A program made the translations under genes and the position numbers. Under the pieces are notes generated by a model that saw only the letters and a list, made by a program, of their open reading frames with translations, did no database searches and was not told where the DNA came from. From positions 1-64,000 of the forward strand of contig CAMBZJ010000013.1 in NCBI GenBank assembly GCA_945872365.1: DNA of 64,000 bases, written 5' to 3'. The DNA is from Klebsiella pneumoniae (GTDB lineage Bacteria > Desulfobacterota > Binatia > UBA12015). Shown here one piece after another: positions 32,807 to 41,477 of the stretch (within the stretch, counting starts at the first letter, position 1; every line of letters starts with the position of its first letter).

Positions 32807-34528
32807 ATGCGCCGATCCCGCCCCGCCCTCCTCCTCTTCTTCCTGCTCGCCCTCGCCGTGCGCCCGTCGCCCGCGGCCGGATACGTCGACGGCAACCTCG
32901 CGGTCCCCGCCAACGGCGGTGGCTGCTACCCGACCGGGATCTCCCCGGGCCTCTTCGACATGCTCACGCTGATCAATCCCGAGTGGGCGCCGGTCGTGGA
33001 TGGCTCCTCGGTCGACTCGGCGCCGGTCCTGATCTCCGGCCGGGTCGACGCGATGCACGGCGACTTGAGCGGCGACTTCCCGTCCACCCACCTGCGCGCC
33101 GACGTGAACTTCGACGTCGAGCCCGACCCCGATTCCCTGCAGTACGTGGGCCTCCACAACGACGGTCTCGCGATGCACGTCGAGTGGGAGGGGGGCGTGT
33201 ACCCGGCCTGGGCCTGGGCCGGGCCGGGCGACCGGATGTACGCGCTCGGCCGCTGGATTTTCGACTGCGGCCATCCCGGCACCGACCCCGGACATTGCTC
33301 GACGAGTCTGCCGAAGACCTGCGCCAACGATGCCGACTGCGCGCCGCCACTCTGCCCCGACTGCACGACCGGCGAGACCTGCGAAGGACAGGACTACCGC
33401 TACTCGACCGAGATCCACCCGCCCTATGCGACCGTCGCGATCCGCTCCGGAAGGGGCGGTTTCGTCTCGGACGAGCCGGGGGCGAAGCCGATCCTCGTGA
33501 CGCGCGCCGACGTCTTCGTGGGCCCCGAGGGCGGGGGCGCCGGCGATCGCTGCATCCTCACCCACCAGCCGAGCGATCTCGACCTCCTCTCCGAACAGTG
33601 CTGGCCGCTCGACGAACCGATCGCGCAGTTGAACCAGCGCGACTTCGCGTTCTCGGTGCCGCTGCCGAAGCACCCGCCGCACGCTCGCGTGCGCTGGCGC
33701 ATGACGCCGCGCGAGACGCCCGGCGGCGTCCCCGCCGCCTGGAGCGTGCGGCGCAACTTCGACGATCCGGCCGACCGCAAGCTCGAGGTGACCATCCACC
33801 TGACCCAGCCCGTCGCGGGCGTCCTGCCGACCGGCTTCGCCGGGACGCTGGAGGCCGGGTGGGAAGGGGATCCGACTCCGCTCACCCACGTCCGGGTGAC
33901 CGCCGGCTCGATCGTCGTGCGCAACCCCCTGAAACCCAAGACGCCCACGGTGCCGCGCACCTGTTCGGCGAGCGACACCCCGTGCGCGACCACCGCCGAT
34001 TGCCCGAGCGGCGAGCAGTGCTTCGGGGCGGGCCCGGTGAACGGCTGGCGCGGACAGATCTCCGTGAACGGCGAGTGGGCGGAGTTCAAGCACCTGGGCC
34101 AGGTTTCGACCCCGGAGACGATCGGCGAGCGCATCGTCTTCGACCAGTGGCTGCCCGCCGACGGCAAGGTCGTGATCCACACCGAGGGGCGCTCGGACGA
34201 GTGCATCGACGCGATGTACGGACGGTCGCTCGGCACCGGGCTCGCGGAACTCGGCCTGTCGAAGGGGATCGCTTGTCTCGCGACCGAGGCGCGCAACCTC
34301 GGCACGATCGACACGACCTTCGCCGGACCCGACTTCGGCGCCGGCTCCTCGGGGAGCACGGCGCATCGCGTGCAGACGGTGAACGGCGCCGCCGGGACCT
34401 GCTCCGGATCGGGCGAAATCTGTGCCGTCGCCGAGGACTGCCCGACCGGCGAGTCCTGCGTCGCCGGATTCGCGCCGATGGTGCTGCGCTTCCGGATCCA
34501 GCGGATCGCGGACGCCCCGACCGGCTGA
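32807..34528 (+). CDS. Large secreted protein with repeated Cys motifs
   Basis: 573 residues from ATG 32807, GGAGG 8 nt upstream. The signal peptide (RRSRPALLLFFLLALAVRPSPAA) is clear. The body is mostly beta-type with Asp/Gly/Pro-rich loops and no enzyme motif I recognise. Three similar Cys stretches recur: around residue 167 (KTCANDADC...GETC), around 384 (CSASDTPCATTADCPSGEQC) and near 545 (CSGSGEICAVAEDCPTGESC). Such stretches are common in secreted proteins of Binatota- and Myxococcota-like genomes. The gene stands alone, converging with peptide deformylase. Confidence 0.75.
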   Translation: MRRSRPALLLFFLLALAVRPSPAAGYVDGNLAVPANGGGCYPTGISPGLFDMLTLINPEWAPVVDGSSVDSAPVLISGRVDAMHGDLSGDFPSTHLRADVNFDVEPDPDSLQYVGLHNDGLAMHVEWEGGVYPAWAWAGPGDRMYALGRWIFDCGHPGTDPGHCSTSLPKTCANDADCAPPLCPDCTTGETCEGQDYRYSTEIHPPYATVAIRSGRGGFVSDEPGAKPILVTRADVFVGPEGGGAGDRCILTHQPSDLDLLSEQCWPLDEPIAQLNQRDFAFSVPLPKHPPHARVRWRMTPRETPGGVPAAWSVRRNFDDPADRKLEVTIHLTQPVAGVLPTGFAGTLEAGWEGDPTPLTHVRVTAGSIVVRNPLKPKTPTVPRTCSASDTPCATTADCPSGEQCFGAGPVNGWRGQISVNGEWAEFKHLGQVSTPETIGERIVFDQWLPADGKVVIHTEGRSDECIDAMYGRSLGTGLAELGLSKGIACLATEARNLGTIDTTFAGPDFGAGSSGSTAHRVQTVNGAAGTCSGSGEICAVAEDCPTGESCVAGFAPMVLRFRIQRIADAPTG

Positions 34529-34582
34529 AGCGGAACGGAGCCGCGCGCGCAGCGCTCAGGCCGGGCCGGGCGTGCAGCCTCG

Positions 34583-35143
34583 TCACAGCCGGTCGACGTC
34601 GCGGTCCGGTCGGAGCGCCGCGACCACGCCGGGAAAGAGCACGTCGGTGAAGCCGAAGCGGGAGAAGTCGCGCATCCGCATCGGGAAGAGCCGACCGACG
34701 AGATGGTCGCACTCGTGCTGCACGACCCGGGCGTGAAACCCCTCCACCGTGCGGTCGATCGGCAGGCCGCTCGCGTCGTGGCCGCGGTAGCGGAGACGAC
34801 GGAAGCGCGGCACGACGCCGCGCAGGCCGGGCAGCGACAGACAGCCCTCCCAGCCGTCTTCTTCCTCTTCGCCGAGCGGCTCGAGAATCGGGTTCACCAG
34901 GACGGTGAACGGCAACGGTGGTGCATCCGGGTAGCGCGGGTTGGGCGCTCCCGTCCCGAAGACGACGACCTGCAGGTCGACGGCGATTTGCGGGGCGGCG
35001 AGCCCGGCCCCGCTCGCCGCGCGCATCGTGTCGACCAGGTCGCGCACGAGATCGTGCAGAGACGGCGTGTCGAACTCGCGCACCGGCTGCGCGAGGCGCA
35101 GCAGTCGCGGGTCGCCCATCCGCAGGATCTCGCGAATCGCCAT
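34583..35143 (-). CDS. def: Peptide deformylase
   Basis: 186 residues. Removes the N-formyl group from nascent peptides using Fe2+ or Zn2+. All three motifs are intact: GAGLAAPQI (residues 45-53), EGCLSLP (Cys101 as metal ligand), and QHECDHLVG (His143 and His147 ligands, Glu144 catalytic). The C-terminus ends shortly after the third motif, as is normal. ATG 35143 gives the standard [13 protein letters not shown] start. fmt is not adjacent; an SGNH hydrolase gene lies 31 nt upstream on the same strand. Confidence 0.95.
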   Translation of the reverse strand: MAIREILRMGDPRLLRLAQPVREFDTPSLHDLVRDLVDTMRAASGAGLAAPQIAVDLQVVVFGTGAPNPRYPDAPPLPFTVLVNPILEPLGEEEEDGWEGCLSLPGLRGVVPRFRRLRYRGHDASGLPIDRTVEGFHARVVQHECDHLVGRLFPMRMRDFSRFGFTDVLFPGVVAALRPDRDVDRL

Positions 35144-35174
35144 GCCGTCGCCTCCGGTCGTCTCGGGCAGGCGC

Positions 35175-36437
35175 TCAGGGCGCCACGCCGCCTGTCGCCT
35201 CGTCCCGTAACGCGCCTGGGCGCGGCGCGGAAGTGCCGGGGCGCTCGGGCGGGTCGAGTTCGTCCGCGATCCGCCCGGCGAGCAGGCGCGCGACCACGCC
35301 GGTCCCCTCGGCCGAGAGGTGCGAGTCCTGGTTGCCCCTTCCCATGGCACGTCCGGCCGCGAACAGCGGGCGCAGTTCGTCGAACGGGTCGACGATCTCG
35401 ATCCCGTCGCGCGAGAGTTCGCCGAGGAAGTCCGCATAGCTTCCGGAGCGTCGCCCGGCGGCGAGGTCCGCGACGGTCGGGATGCCGAGCACGACGAGGC
35501 GGGCACGCGGCTTCAGTTCGCGCGCGAGCGCACCGAGCAGGCGGGCCCCGACCGGGCCGCCGCGCGGCGAGCCGTCGTCGCCGGGCAGGACGCACGGGAA
35601 GGTGCGACGCACCCGCGCGAGACCACGGTCGTACTCGGGGCGCCAGTCCCGGACGCCCCGACGCGTGTGCAGGAAGGCGACAAGGTTCGTCTTCCCCGCG
35701 AGCGCGCCGGTGGTGCGCCCGGCCCGGCGTGTGAGCCAGCGCACCAGCTGCGAGCCCAAGTCGACGTCGGGCCAACCTTCGGCGCGCGGCACAGGCACGT
35801 TGGCGAGGCAGAGTTCCTCGCCGTGCATGACGAAGAGCGGCTTGGCGACGCCGTGCGTCCGATCCGAAGCGATTTCCTCCAGATCGTTGCTCGCGAACCA
35901 GGCGAACACCACCAGGTCGGGCGAGTAGGCCTCGCCCGAGAGCAGGTAGGCGAGCACGCTCTGGTCGATCCCGTAGCCGCTCACGCCGAGATTGACCGTC
36001 TCGACTCCTGGGTGATCGTCCGCGGCGAGAGCGTCCGTGAGCTGGCGCGCGAGCGTCTCGTCGTCGGCGACCCCGAATCCCCAGGCCTGCGAGTCGCCGA
36101 GCACCACGACGCGCGGAGCCCCGCCGCGCTCGTACGCGACGTCGGGGCCGCGCTCGCCGCGGGCATTCTGGGTGACGATCGCCCCCCACGGCGCGCGCCA
36201 CGTCACGCCGGGGATGCCGGTGTAGCCGACGATCGGCTGGTAGCGGTAGCACCAGTAGCGCTCCTGCGTCGGCATGCCGCGGCCCGCCGGCGGCAGGTCG
36301 CCGGGGGTGCGCCAGAGCGGACGCGACACGAACAACATGAGTTCGAGGAGGAACAGCGTCGCGACGGCGACCCAGAGCGCGAACGCCACCGCGGTCCCGA
36401 ACCGGCGCCACGCGCCGCTTGAGCCTGCCTTCCGCAC
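35175..36437 (-). CDS. Membrane-anchored SGNH/GDSL hydrolase-like protein
   Basis: 420 residues. One N-terminal TM ([22 protein letters not shown]) anchors a periplasmic domain. SGNH blocks: block [15 protein letters not shown] (nucleophile Ser), block II Gly in [12 protein letters not shown], block [12 protein letters not shown] (Asn), and block [14 protein letters not shown] (Asp and His). Such proteins remove or transfer acyl groups on cell-surface polysaccharides. Partner unknown. GTG 36437 is the likely start. It is divergent from the thiolase gene, and the promoter regions overlap within 18 nt. Confidence 0.83.
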   Translation of the reverse strand: MRKAGSSGAWRRFGTAVAFALWVAVATLFLLELMLFVSRPLWRTPGDLPPAGRGMPTQERYWCYRYQPIVGYTGIPGVTWRAPWGAIVTQNARGERGPDVAYERGGAPRVVVLGDSQAWGFGVADDETLARQLTDALAADDHPGVETVNLGVSGYGIDQSVLAYLLSGEAYSPDLVVFAWFASNDLEEIASDRTHGVAKPLFVMHGEELCLANVPVPRAEGWPDVDLGSQLVRWLTRRAGRTTGALAGKTNLVAFLHTRRGVRDWRPEYDRGLARVRRTFPCVLPGDDGSPRGGPVGARLLGALARELKPRARLVVLGIPTVADLAAGRRSGSYADFLGELSRDGIEIVDPFDELRPLFAAGRAMGRGNQDSHLSAEGTGVVARLLAGRIADELDPPERPGTSAPRPGALRDEATGGVAP

Positions 36438-36447
36438 GCCCTAGAAC
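36419..36447 (+). promoter_or_regulatory. Putative leaderless promoter of the thiolase operon
   Basis: TTGAGC (36419-36424), 17 nt, TAGAAC (36442-36447), 7 nt to ATG 36455. No ribosome-binding site. It lies within the N-terminal codons of the divergent SGNH gene. Confidence 0.5.
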
Positions 36448-36454
36448 CTCTCGC

Positions 36455-37636
36455 ATGGAACGGCGCACCGCCCAAGCGGCCATCACCGGGCTCGGCATCA
36501 CCGAACAGGGCAAGGTCTTCGGCCCCAGCGCGATCGGCTTCGCCGTCGAGGCGGTGCGCCTCGCCCTCGACGACGCGGGACTCGAAGCGCACGAACTCGA
36601 CGGGCTGCTGGTGAATCCCGGACTCACCTGGGGCGGGTCGGCGCAGATGGGCTCGTTCGCCCTGCAGCAGGCGATGGGACTTCGCGACCTGCGCCTCTCG
36701 GCGGCGATGAGCCTAGGTGGCGCGACCGCCGGCGCCATGGTGATGCAGGCGGTGCTCGCGATCGAGGCCGGACTCGCCGACCACGTCGCCTGCGTATTCT
36801 CGGACGCGCCGCTGAAGCCGCCGCGCCCGCAAGAGACCGACGCAAAGGGCTCGGGCTCCTCGGGTGCCTACGCGTTCGCCGGCGGACTCGAGGCGGCCTA
36901 CGGAGCCTTCGGCGTGAACGGCCTCTACGCGCTCGTCGCCCAGCGCCACATGCACCGCTTCGGCACCACCCACGACCACCTCGGCGCGATCGCCGTCGCC
37001 GAGCGAGCCTGGGCGCAGGACAACCCGCGCGCGCAATTCCACGGCAAGACGCTTTCGATCGAGGAGTACCGCGCCTCGCGCTGGGTCGCCGAGCCCTTCC
37101 ACCTGCTCGACTGCTGCCTGGTCTCGAACGGCGGCCTCGCCGTCGTCGTGAGCCGCGGCGAGCGTGCGCGCAACCTGCGCAAGCCGCCGGTCTGGATCCG
37201 CGGGATGGGCCAGGGGCATCCGGGCGGCGACCCGCTCGAAACCCTCGCCTCGGGGGCGCCGATCGCGGCGAAGAGCGCGTTCGCCATGGCCGGCGCGGAA
37301 CTCGCCGACGTCGATTTCTGCGAACTCTACGACTGCTACACGTTCACCGTCCTGGTGACGCTCGAAGACTACGGCTTCTGCGGCAAGGGCGAGGGTGGCC
37401 CCTTCGTCGCCGACGGGCGGATCGGACCCGGCGGTTCGTTGCCGGTGAACACCGGCGGCGGGCAACTCTCCTCGTTCTACATGTGGGGCATGACCCCGAT
37501 CAGCGAGGCGGTGATCCAGGTGCGCGGCGAAGGGGGCGGCCGACAGGTCGCCAGGCACGACCTCGGCCTGGTGAGCGGCAACGGTGGCGTGCTCTCCACG
37601 CATACGACGCTGCTCCTCGGAAGGGAGTCCCGATGA
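36455..37636 (+). CDS. Thiolase-like lipid-transfer protein (SCP2-type)
   Basis: 393 residues with the thiolase fold but short: AAITGLGITEQGKVFGPSAIGFAVEAVRLALDDAGLEAHELDGLL, HMHRFGTTHDHLGAIAVAERAWAQDNP, CELYDCYTFTVLVTLEDYGFCGKGEGGPFV and LPVNTGGGQLSSFYMWGMTPISEA with the NxGGG loop. The catalytic N-terminal Cys of true thiolases is replaced (MSLGGATAG region), as in SCP2-like thiolases that act with a DUF35 partner, for example retro-aldolases of sterol side-chain degradation. The DUF35 gene overlaps by 4 nt. Confidence 0.88.
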   Translation: MERRTAQAAITGLGITEQGKVFGPSAIGFAVEAVRLALDDAGLEAHELDGLLVNPGLTWGGSAQMGSFALQQAMGLRDLRLSAAMSLGGATAGAMVMQAVLAIEAGLADHVACVFSDAPLKPPRPQETDAKGSGSSGAYAFAGGLEAAYGAFGVNGLYALVAQRHMHRFGTTHDHLGAIAVAERAWAQDNPRAQFHGKTLSIEEYRASRWVAEPFHLLDCCLVSNGGLAVVVSRGERARNLRKPPVWIRGMGQGHPGGDPLETLASGAPIAAKSAFAMAGAELADVDFCELYDCYTFTVLVTLEDYGFCGKGEGGPFVADGRIGPGGSLPVNTGGGQLSSFYMWGMTPISEAVIQVRGEGGGRQVARHDLGLVSGNGGVLSTHTTLLLGRESR

Positions 37637-38052
37637 GCGAGACGACGATCCCGCGGCCGGTACCGCGCGCGACCCCGGAACTCGCCCCGTTTCTCGACGC
37701 GGCGCGCGCCGGACGCCTCGAGGTGCAGCGCTGCACCGCCTGCGGGACGCTGCGCTTTCCGCCGCGGGAGTTGTGCAGCCGCTGCTGGTCGCGCGATTTC
37801 CGCTGGACGGCGGTCTCCGGGCGCGGCGAGGTGTACAGCTGGTACGTGATGCACCAAGTCTACCACCCGGGCTTTGCGGCCGACGTTCCCTACGTCGTCG
37901 TCGTGGTGAAGCTCGAGGAGGGTCCGCTCATGACGTCGAACCTCGTCGAGTGCGCACACGATCGCATCCGCATCGGCCTTGCGGTGGAGGTCGTCTTCGC
38001 GGAGCGCGACGGCGTGTCGCTGCCGAGGTTCCGGCCGGGGACGCACTCTTGA
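37633..38052 (+). CDS. DUF35 Zn-ribbon/OB-fold partner of the thiolase
   Basis: 139 residues. The N-terminal helix APFLDAARAGRLEVQRCTACG leads into a rubredoxin-like zinc ribbon (CTACG ... CSRCW), then an OB fold (GRGEVYSWYVMHQVYHPGFAADVPYVVVVVKLEEG). In characterised systems this family binds acyl-CoA beside a thiolase or aldolase. ATG 37633 overlaps the thiolase stop (ATGA), and its own stop overlaps the TTG of msrA, so the three are a coupled chain. Confidence 0.9.
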   Translation: MSETTIPRPVPRATPELAPFLDAARAGRLEVQRCTACGTLRFPPRELCSRCWSRDFRWTAVSGRGEVYSWYVMHQVYHPGFAADVPYVVVVVKLEEGPLMTSNLVECAHDRIRIGLAVEVVFAERDGVSLPRFRPGTHS

Positions 38053-38747
38053 TCGCGCCGACAACGGCGCGGCGCCGGCACGACGGGTTCGCCCTCGTCG
38101 CGGGTCTCGCCGTGGCCGCGATCGTGACCGTGCTCGTCACCGGCGCCCTCGCCGGCGCAGGGCCGCGGCCGGCCGAGAACTCGGCGCCGGCGAAATCCGC
38201 ACCCGGGAAACTGGATCGCGCGCGCGCGATCTTCGCCGGCGGCTGCTTCTGGTGCATGGAGCCGGCCTTCGACCGGGTGGACGGCGTGCTCTCCACGACC
38301 TCGGGCTACGTCGGCGGGCACAAGGACGACCCGACCTACGCGGAGGTCTCGGCCGGCACGACCGGCCACGCCGAGTCGGTCGAGGTCGTCTTCGATCCCG
38401 CCCGCGTGACCGACGAGAAACTACTCGACGTCTTCTGGCACAACGTCGATCCGCTCGCCGCCGGTCGACAGTTCTGCGACGTGGGCGAGCAATACCGGAG
38501 CGCGATCTTCTACCTCGACGAAGCGCAGCAGCGTGCCGCCGAGGCGTCGCGGGCGGCGCTCGAGAAGAGCGGCCGACTGCACGGCAGGATCGCGACCGAG
38601 ATCCTCCCGGCCGGGCGATTCTGGCCGGCCGAGGACTACCACCAGGACTACTACCGCAAGAATCCCGTGCGATACCATTACTATCGCTGGGGCTGCGGCC
38701 GCGACGCCCGACTGCGCGAGGTCTGGGGCGACGCCGCGCCGCACTGA
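38049..38747 (+). CDS. msrA: Peptide methionine-S-sulfoxide reductase, membrane-anchored/exported
   Basis: 232 residues reading from TTG 38049, which overlaps the DUF35 stop. Residues ~14-35 are a hydrophobic segment, so the enzyme is exported or anchored, unlike cytosolic MsrA. The catalytic motif GGCFWCMEP contains nucleophile Cys66 and is followed by GVLSTTSGYVGG, AEVSAGTTGHAESVEVVFDP, FWHNVDP and EDYHQDYYRKNP. Reduces Met-S-O in damaged envelope proteins. Coupling to a thiolase/DUF35 pair is unusual. The TTG start is inferred from the overlap and TM segment; a later start would remove the anchor. Confidence 0.88.
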   Translation: MIAPTTARRRHDGFALVAGLAVAAIVTVLVTGALAGAGPRPAENSAPAKSAPGKLDRARAIFAGGCFWCMEPAFDRVDGVLSTTSGYVGGHKDDPTYAEVSAGTTGHAESVEVVFDPARVTDEKLLDVFWHNVDPLAAGRQFCDVGEQYRSAIFYLDEAQQRAAEASRAALEKSGRLHGRIATEILPAGRFWPAEDYHQDYYRKNPVRYHYYRWGCGRDARLREVWGDAAPH

Positions 38748-38889
38748 CGGACGGGCACCGGGTACGCGGCCGGTCGGCATCGATCCCGCCCTCGCCCGCT
38801 CCCGGTTCCCGGAGTAGGGTGAGGGGCGATCCGGGATCGCGGTGGCGGTGCAAGGGGCGCCGGCCGCGCCTCGACGGGAGTAGCGCTCT

Positions 38890-39312
38890 ATGTCCGAGGA
38901 CGAGAAAGTCACCAAGTCGGAGCGGGAGTGGCAGGCCGAACTCCCCCCCGACCAGTTCGCGGTGTGTCGGCAAAAGGCGACCGAGCGCGCCTTCACCGGC
39001 AAGTACTGCGACCACCACGAGGAAGGGATCTATCGCTGCGCCGCCTGCCGGGCCGAACTCTTCGGCTCGGAGACCAAGTACGACTCGGGCAGCGGCTGGC
39101 CGAGCTTCTTCCAGCCGATCGCACCCGACCGCGTCGCCAACGAGGAGGACCGCAGCCACGGCATGCGCCGCGTCGAGATTCTCTGCACCCGGTGCGGTTC
39201 GCACCTGGGCCACCTTTTCGACGACGGGCCGCGCCCCACGGGGCAGCGTTATTGCGTCAATTCGCTCTCGCTCGACTTCGAACCGGGAGCCAGAAAGGAA
39301 GGCGCGAAATGA
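38890..39312 (+). CDS. msrB: Peptide methionine-R-sulfoxide reductase
   Basis: 140 residues, a normal MsrB. Zinc ligands Cys50/Cys53 (CAAC) and Cys99/Cys102 (CTRC), substrate motif SGSGWPSFF, and catalytic Cys122 in RYCVNSLSLDF. No signal peptide, so it is cytosolic, complementing the exported MsrA. GGGAG lies 9 nt before ATG 38890. It overlaps the next gene by 4 nt. The 142-nt gap from msrA may hold a separate promoter. Confidence 0.95.
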   Translation: MSEDEKVTKSEREWQAELPPDQFAVCRQKATERAFTGKYCDHHEEGIYRCAACRAELFGSETKYDSGSGWPSFFQPIAPDRVANEEDRSHGMRRVEILCTRCGSHLGHLFDDGPRPTGQRYCVNSLSLDFEPGARKEGAK

Positions 39313-40223
39313 ACGAGAAGGACCGCGAGCCGATCTTCACGATCGCCCTCATGGCAGCACTCGCCGACGGCACCGCGTCGCCCGAGGAGAAGCACCGCAT
39401 CCAGTCGCTCGGCAGCACGCTCGGCGCCGCCGACCTCGACGCGCTCGCCGGGCGCGTGGCCCTCGGCTCGGTCACGCTCGACGAGACGACCGCGCGCCTC
39501 TCCGACGACGAGGCGCGGCAACTCGCCTACGAGACCGCGGTCGCCGTCTGCATGGCCGACGGCGTGGCGGACGAGCGCGAGAAGCAATTCCTCGCCGAGT
39601 TGCGCCGTGCGCTCGGACTCGACACCGCCGCCACCGCTCCGGCCGACACCCGCGCGACCGACCTCGCGGGATCGCGTGCGCGGCCGCTCGAGATCGTCGA
39701 CGGGCCCGGCCCGACGAAGGGACTCGACGACCTCATCCTGCAGCAGTCGATCGCGACCGCAGCCCTCGAACTCCTGCCCGACCGGCTCGCCAACCTCGCG
39801 ATCCTGCCGCTCCAGGCGCGCCTCGTCTACCGCATCGGGCAGGCCAACGGACAGGCCCTCGACGCCGCGCAGGCGAAGGATCTCATGGGAACGCTCGGGC
39901 TCGGCGCGGCCGCCCAGATCGCGGAGACCGTCGTGCGGCGCTTGTTCGGCGGCGTCGCCGGCGGCGTCCTCGGCCGGGCGATCGGTGGACTCACCGGCGT
40001 GGCCGCGGGCGCCGCGGTGACCTTCGCCTCGACCTATGCGCTCGGCCACGCAGCACGGCAATACTACGCGCAGGGTCGGCAACTGAGCCCGGACGACCTG
40101 CGCAAGCTCTTCGAGCGCTTCCGGGGCGAGGCGATCGCGCTCTACCCCAAGGTCCGCGAGCAGATCGAGGCGCAGTCGAAGAACCTCGACCTCAAGAAGA
40201 TCCTCGAGCAGTCCAAGGCCTGA
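39309..40223 (+). CDS. TerB-like and DUF697-like domain protein
   Basis: 304 residues in two parts. Residues ~1-100 resemble TerB/DjlA-type helical domains (MAALADGTASPEEKHRIQSLG, AYETAVAVCMADGVADEREKQFLAELRRALG, with the acidic D-G-x3-xxE repeats that bind metal). Residues ~130-260 resemble DUF697 (LILQQSIATAALELLPDRLANLAILPLQARLVYRIGQANGQ, and the glycine-rich AGGVLGRAIGGLTGVAAGAAVTFASTYALGHAARQYYAQG membrane-associated hairpin). It overlaps msrB by ATGA, so it belongs to an oxidative-stress unit. Its role is unknown. A 13-bp hairpin follows. Confidence 0.75.
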   Translation: MNEKDREPIFTIALMAALADGTASPEEKHRIQSLGSTLGAADLDALAGRVALGSVTLDETTARLSDDEARQLAYETAVAVCMADGVADEREKQFLAELRRALGLDTAATAPADTRATDLAGSRARPLEIVDGPGPTKGLDDLILQQSIATAALELLPDRLANLAILPLQARLVYRIGQANGQALDAAQAKDLMGTLGLGAAAQIAETVVRRLFGGVAGGVLGRAIGGLTGVAAGAAVTFASTYALGHAARQYYAQGRQLSPDDLRKLFERFRGEAIALYPKVREQIEAQSKNLDLKKILEQSKA

Positions 40224-40233
40224 GCGGCCGAGT

Positions 40234-40262
40234 GCGAGGGCGTCGCGCAGCGACGCCCTCGC
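40234..40262. terminator. Strong bidirectional hairpin
   Basis: GCGAGGGCGTCGC (40234-40246), loop gca, GCGACGCCCTCGC (40250-40262): 13 perfect base pairs between the convergent TerB/DUF697 and quinone reductase genes. Confidence 0.75.
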
Positions 40263-40268
40263 GATCGA

Positions 40269-41246
40269 TCACGGCAGGAGGATCGTCGATCCGGTGGTCT
40301 CCCGGGCTTCGAGTTCGCGGTGCGCTCGCGCCGCCTCACGGAGCGCGTAGCGCTGGCGCACCGGGATCGAGACACGTCCGTCGGCGACTACCTCGAAGAG
40401 TTCGCCGGCAGTAGCCACGAGGTCCTCGCGCCGAGCGACATAGTGGTTCAGGGACGGACGCGTCGCGAAGAGCGAGCCCTTCAGCATGAGCAGGCCGATG
40501 TCGAAGGCGGAAATCGGGCCCGAAGCGCTGCCGTAGCTGACGAAGAGTCCGAGCGGTCGCAGGCAGTCGAGCGAGGCCGGGAACGTGGCGCGGCCGATGC
40601 CGTCGTAGACGACGTCGCAGAGCCGCCCACCGGTCAAGTCGCGCACCCGGGCGACGAAGTCCTCCTCACGGTACAGAATCGCGTGGTGCGCGCCGTGTGC
40701 GAGCGCGACTTCCGCCTTGTCGGCCGAACCGACGGTGCCGATGACGGTCGCACCGAGGGAGCGCGCCCACTGACAGAGGATCAGGCCGACGCCTCCCGCC
40801 GCCGCCTGGACGAGAATCGTCTCGCCCGCGGCGAGGCGATGCGTGCGTCGCAGCAGGTACTGCACGGTCATCCCCTTCAGCATCATCCCCGCGGCCTGCT
40901 CGAAGTCGATCGCGTCGGGCAGCACCACCGCCCGTTCCGCCGGGAGGATCCGCTCCTCCGCGTACCCGCCGAGTGGGTGGACGTAGGCGACGCGGTCGCC
41001 GACCCGCAGGCCCGTGACGCCCGCTCCCACGGCCACCACCACCCCCGCCCCCTCGTTGCCGGCGACGAAGGGAAGGCCGACCGGCGAGGGATACGCCCCG
41101 GTCCGGAAGTAGGTGTCGATGAAGTTGACGCCGCAGGCGCGCTGCGCGATCCGGATCTCGCCCGGACCCGGATCACCCGGATCGACCGACTCCCAGCGCA
41201 TGACCTCCGGCCCACCGTGGGCGTGCACTCTCATCGCGTGCGACAT
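40269..41246 (-). CDS. qor: NADPH:quinone reductase, zeta-crystallin type
   Basis: 325 residues of the medium-chain dehydrogenase superfamily without zinc ligands. Seen: QRACGVNFIDTYFRTGAYP, LPFVAGNEGAGVVVAVG, the nucleotide-binding AAAGGVGLILCQWARSLGATVIGTVGS, and VVYDGIGRATFPASLDCLRPLGLFVSYGSASG. Reduces quinones with NADPH. ATG 41246 has GAGGAG 6 nt upstream. It is divergent from the SulP gene with an inverted repeat between them. Confidence 0.92.
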   Translation of the reverse strand: MSHAMRVHAHGGPEVMRWESVDPGDPGPGEIRIAQRACGVNFIDTYFRTGAYPSPVGLPFVAGNEGAGVVVAVGAGVTGLRVGDRVAYVHPLGGYAEERILPAERAVVLPDAIDFEQAAGMMLKGMTVQYLLRRTHRLAAGETILVQAAAGGVGLILCQWARSLGATVIGTVGSADKAEVALAHGAHHAILYREEDFVARVRDLTGGRLCDVVYDGIGRATFPASLDCLRPLGLFVSYGSASGPISAFDIGLLMLKGSLFATRPSLNHYVARREDLVATAGELFEVVADGRVSIPVRQRYALREAARAHRELEARETTGSTILLP

Positions 41247-41279
41247 CTCGACTCCTCGAAGCCCGCGCAGCGGCTCGCC

Positions 41280-41322
41280 GCGGGTTTCGCGGCCCTAGCA
41301 CGAGCCGGTGGACGAAACCCGC
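41280..41322. promoter_or_regulatory. 10-bp inverted repeat between divergent qor and SulP genes
   Basis: GCGGGTTTCG (41280-41289) and CGAAACCCGC (41313-41322) are perfect inverted arms 23 nt apart. The centre contains CTAG. Possible operator for one or both genes, or a long hairpin. No regulator gene is adjacent. Confidence 0.45.
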
Positions 41323-41477
41323 AGCGACTCGGCGACGGGCGGCCCCCGCACCGGGGCGTTCGACGCGACCGGTTCGAGCCCGGCGTTCGCGGACAGTCGC
41401 GCCGGCGCCGGGCTGTCGGGATCGCCGGTGGCGTGCTACCGCCAAGCGGAACTCCCGGCCGGACCGGCGAGGCGGCG

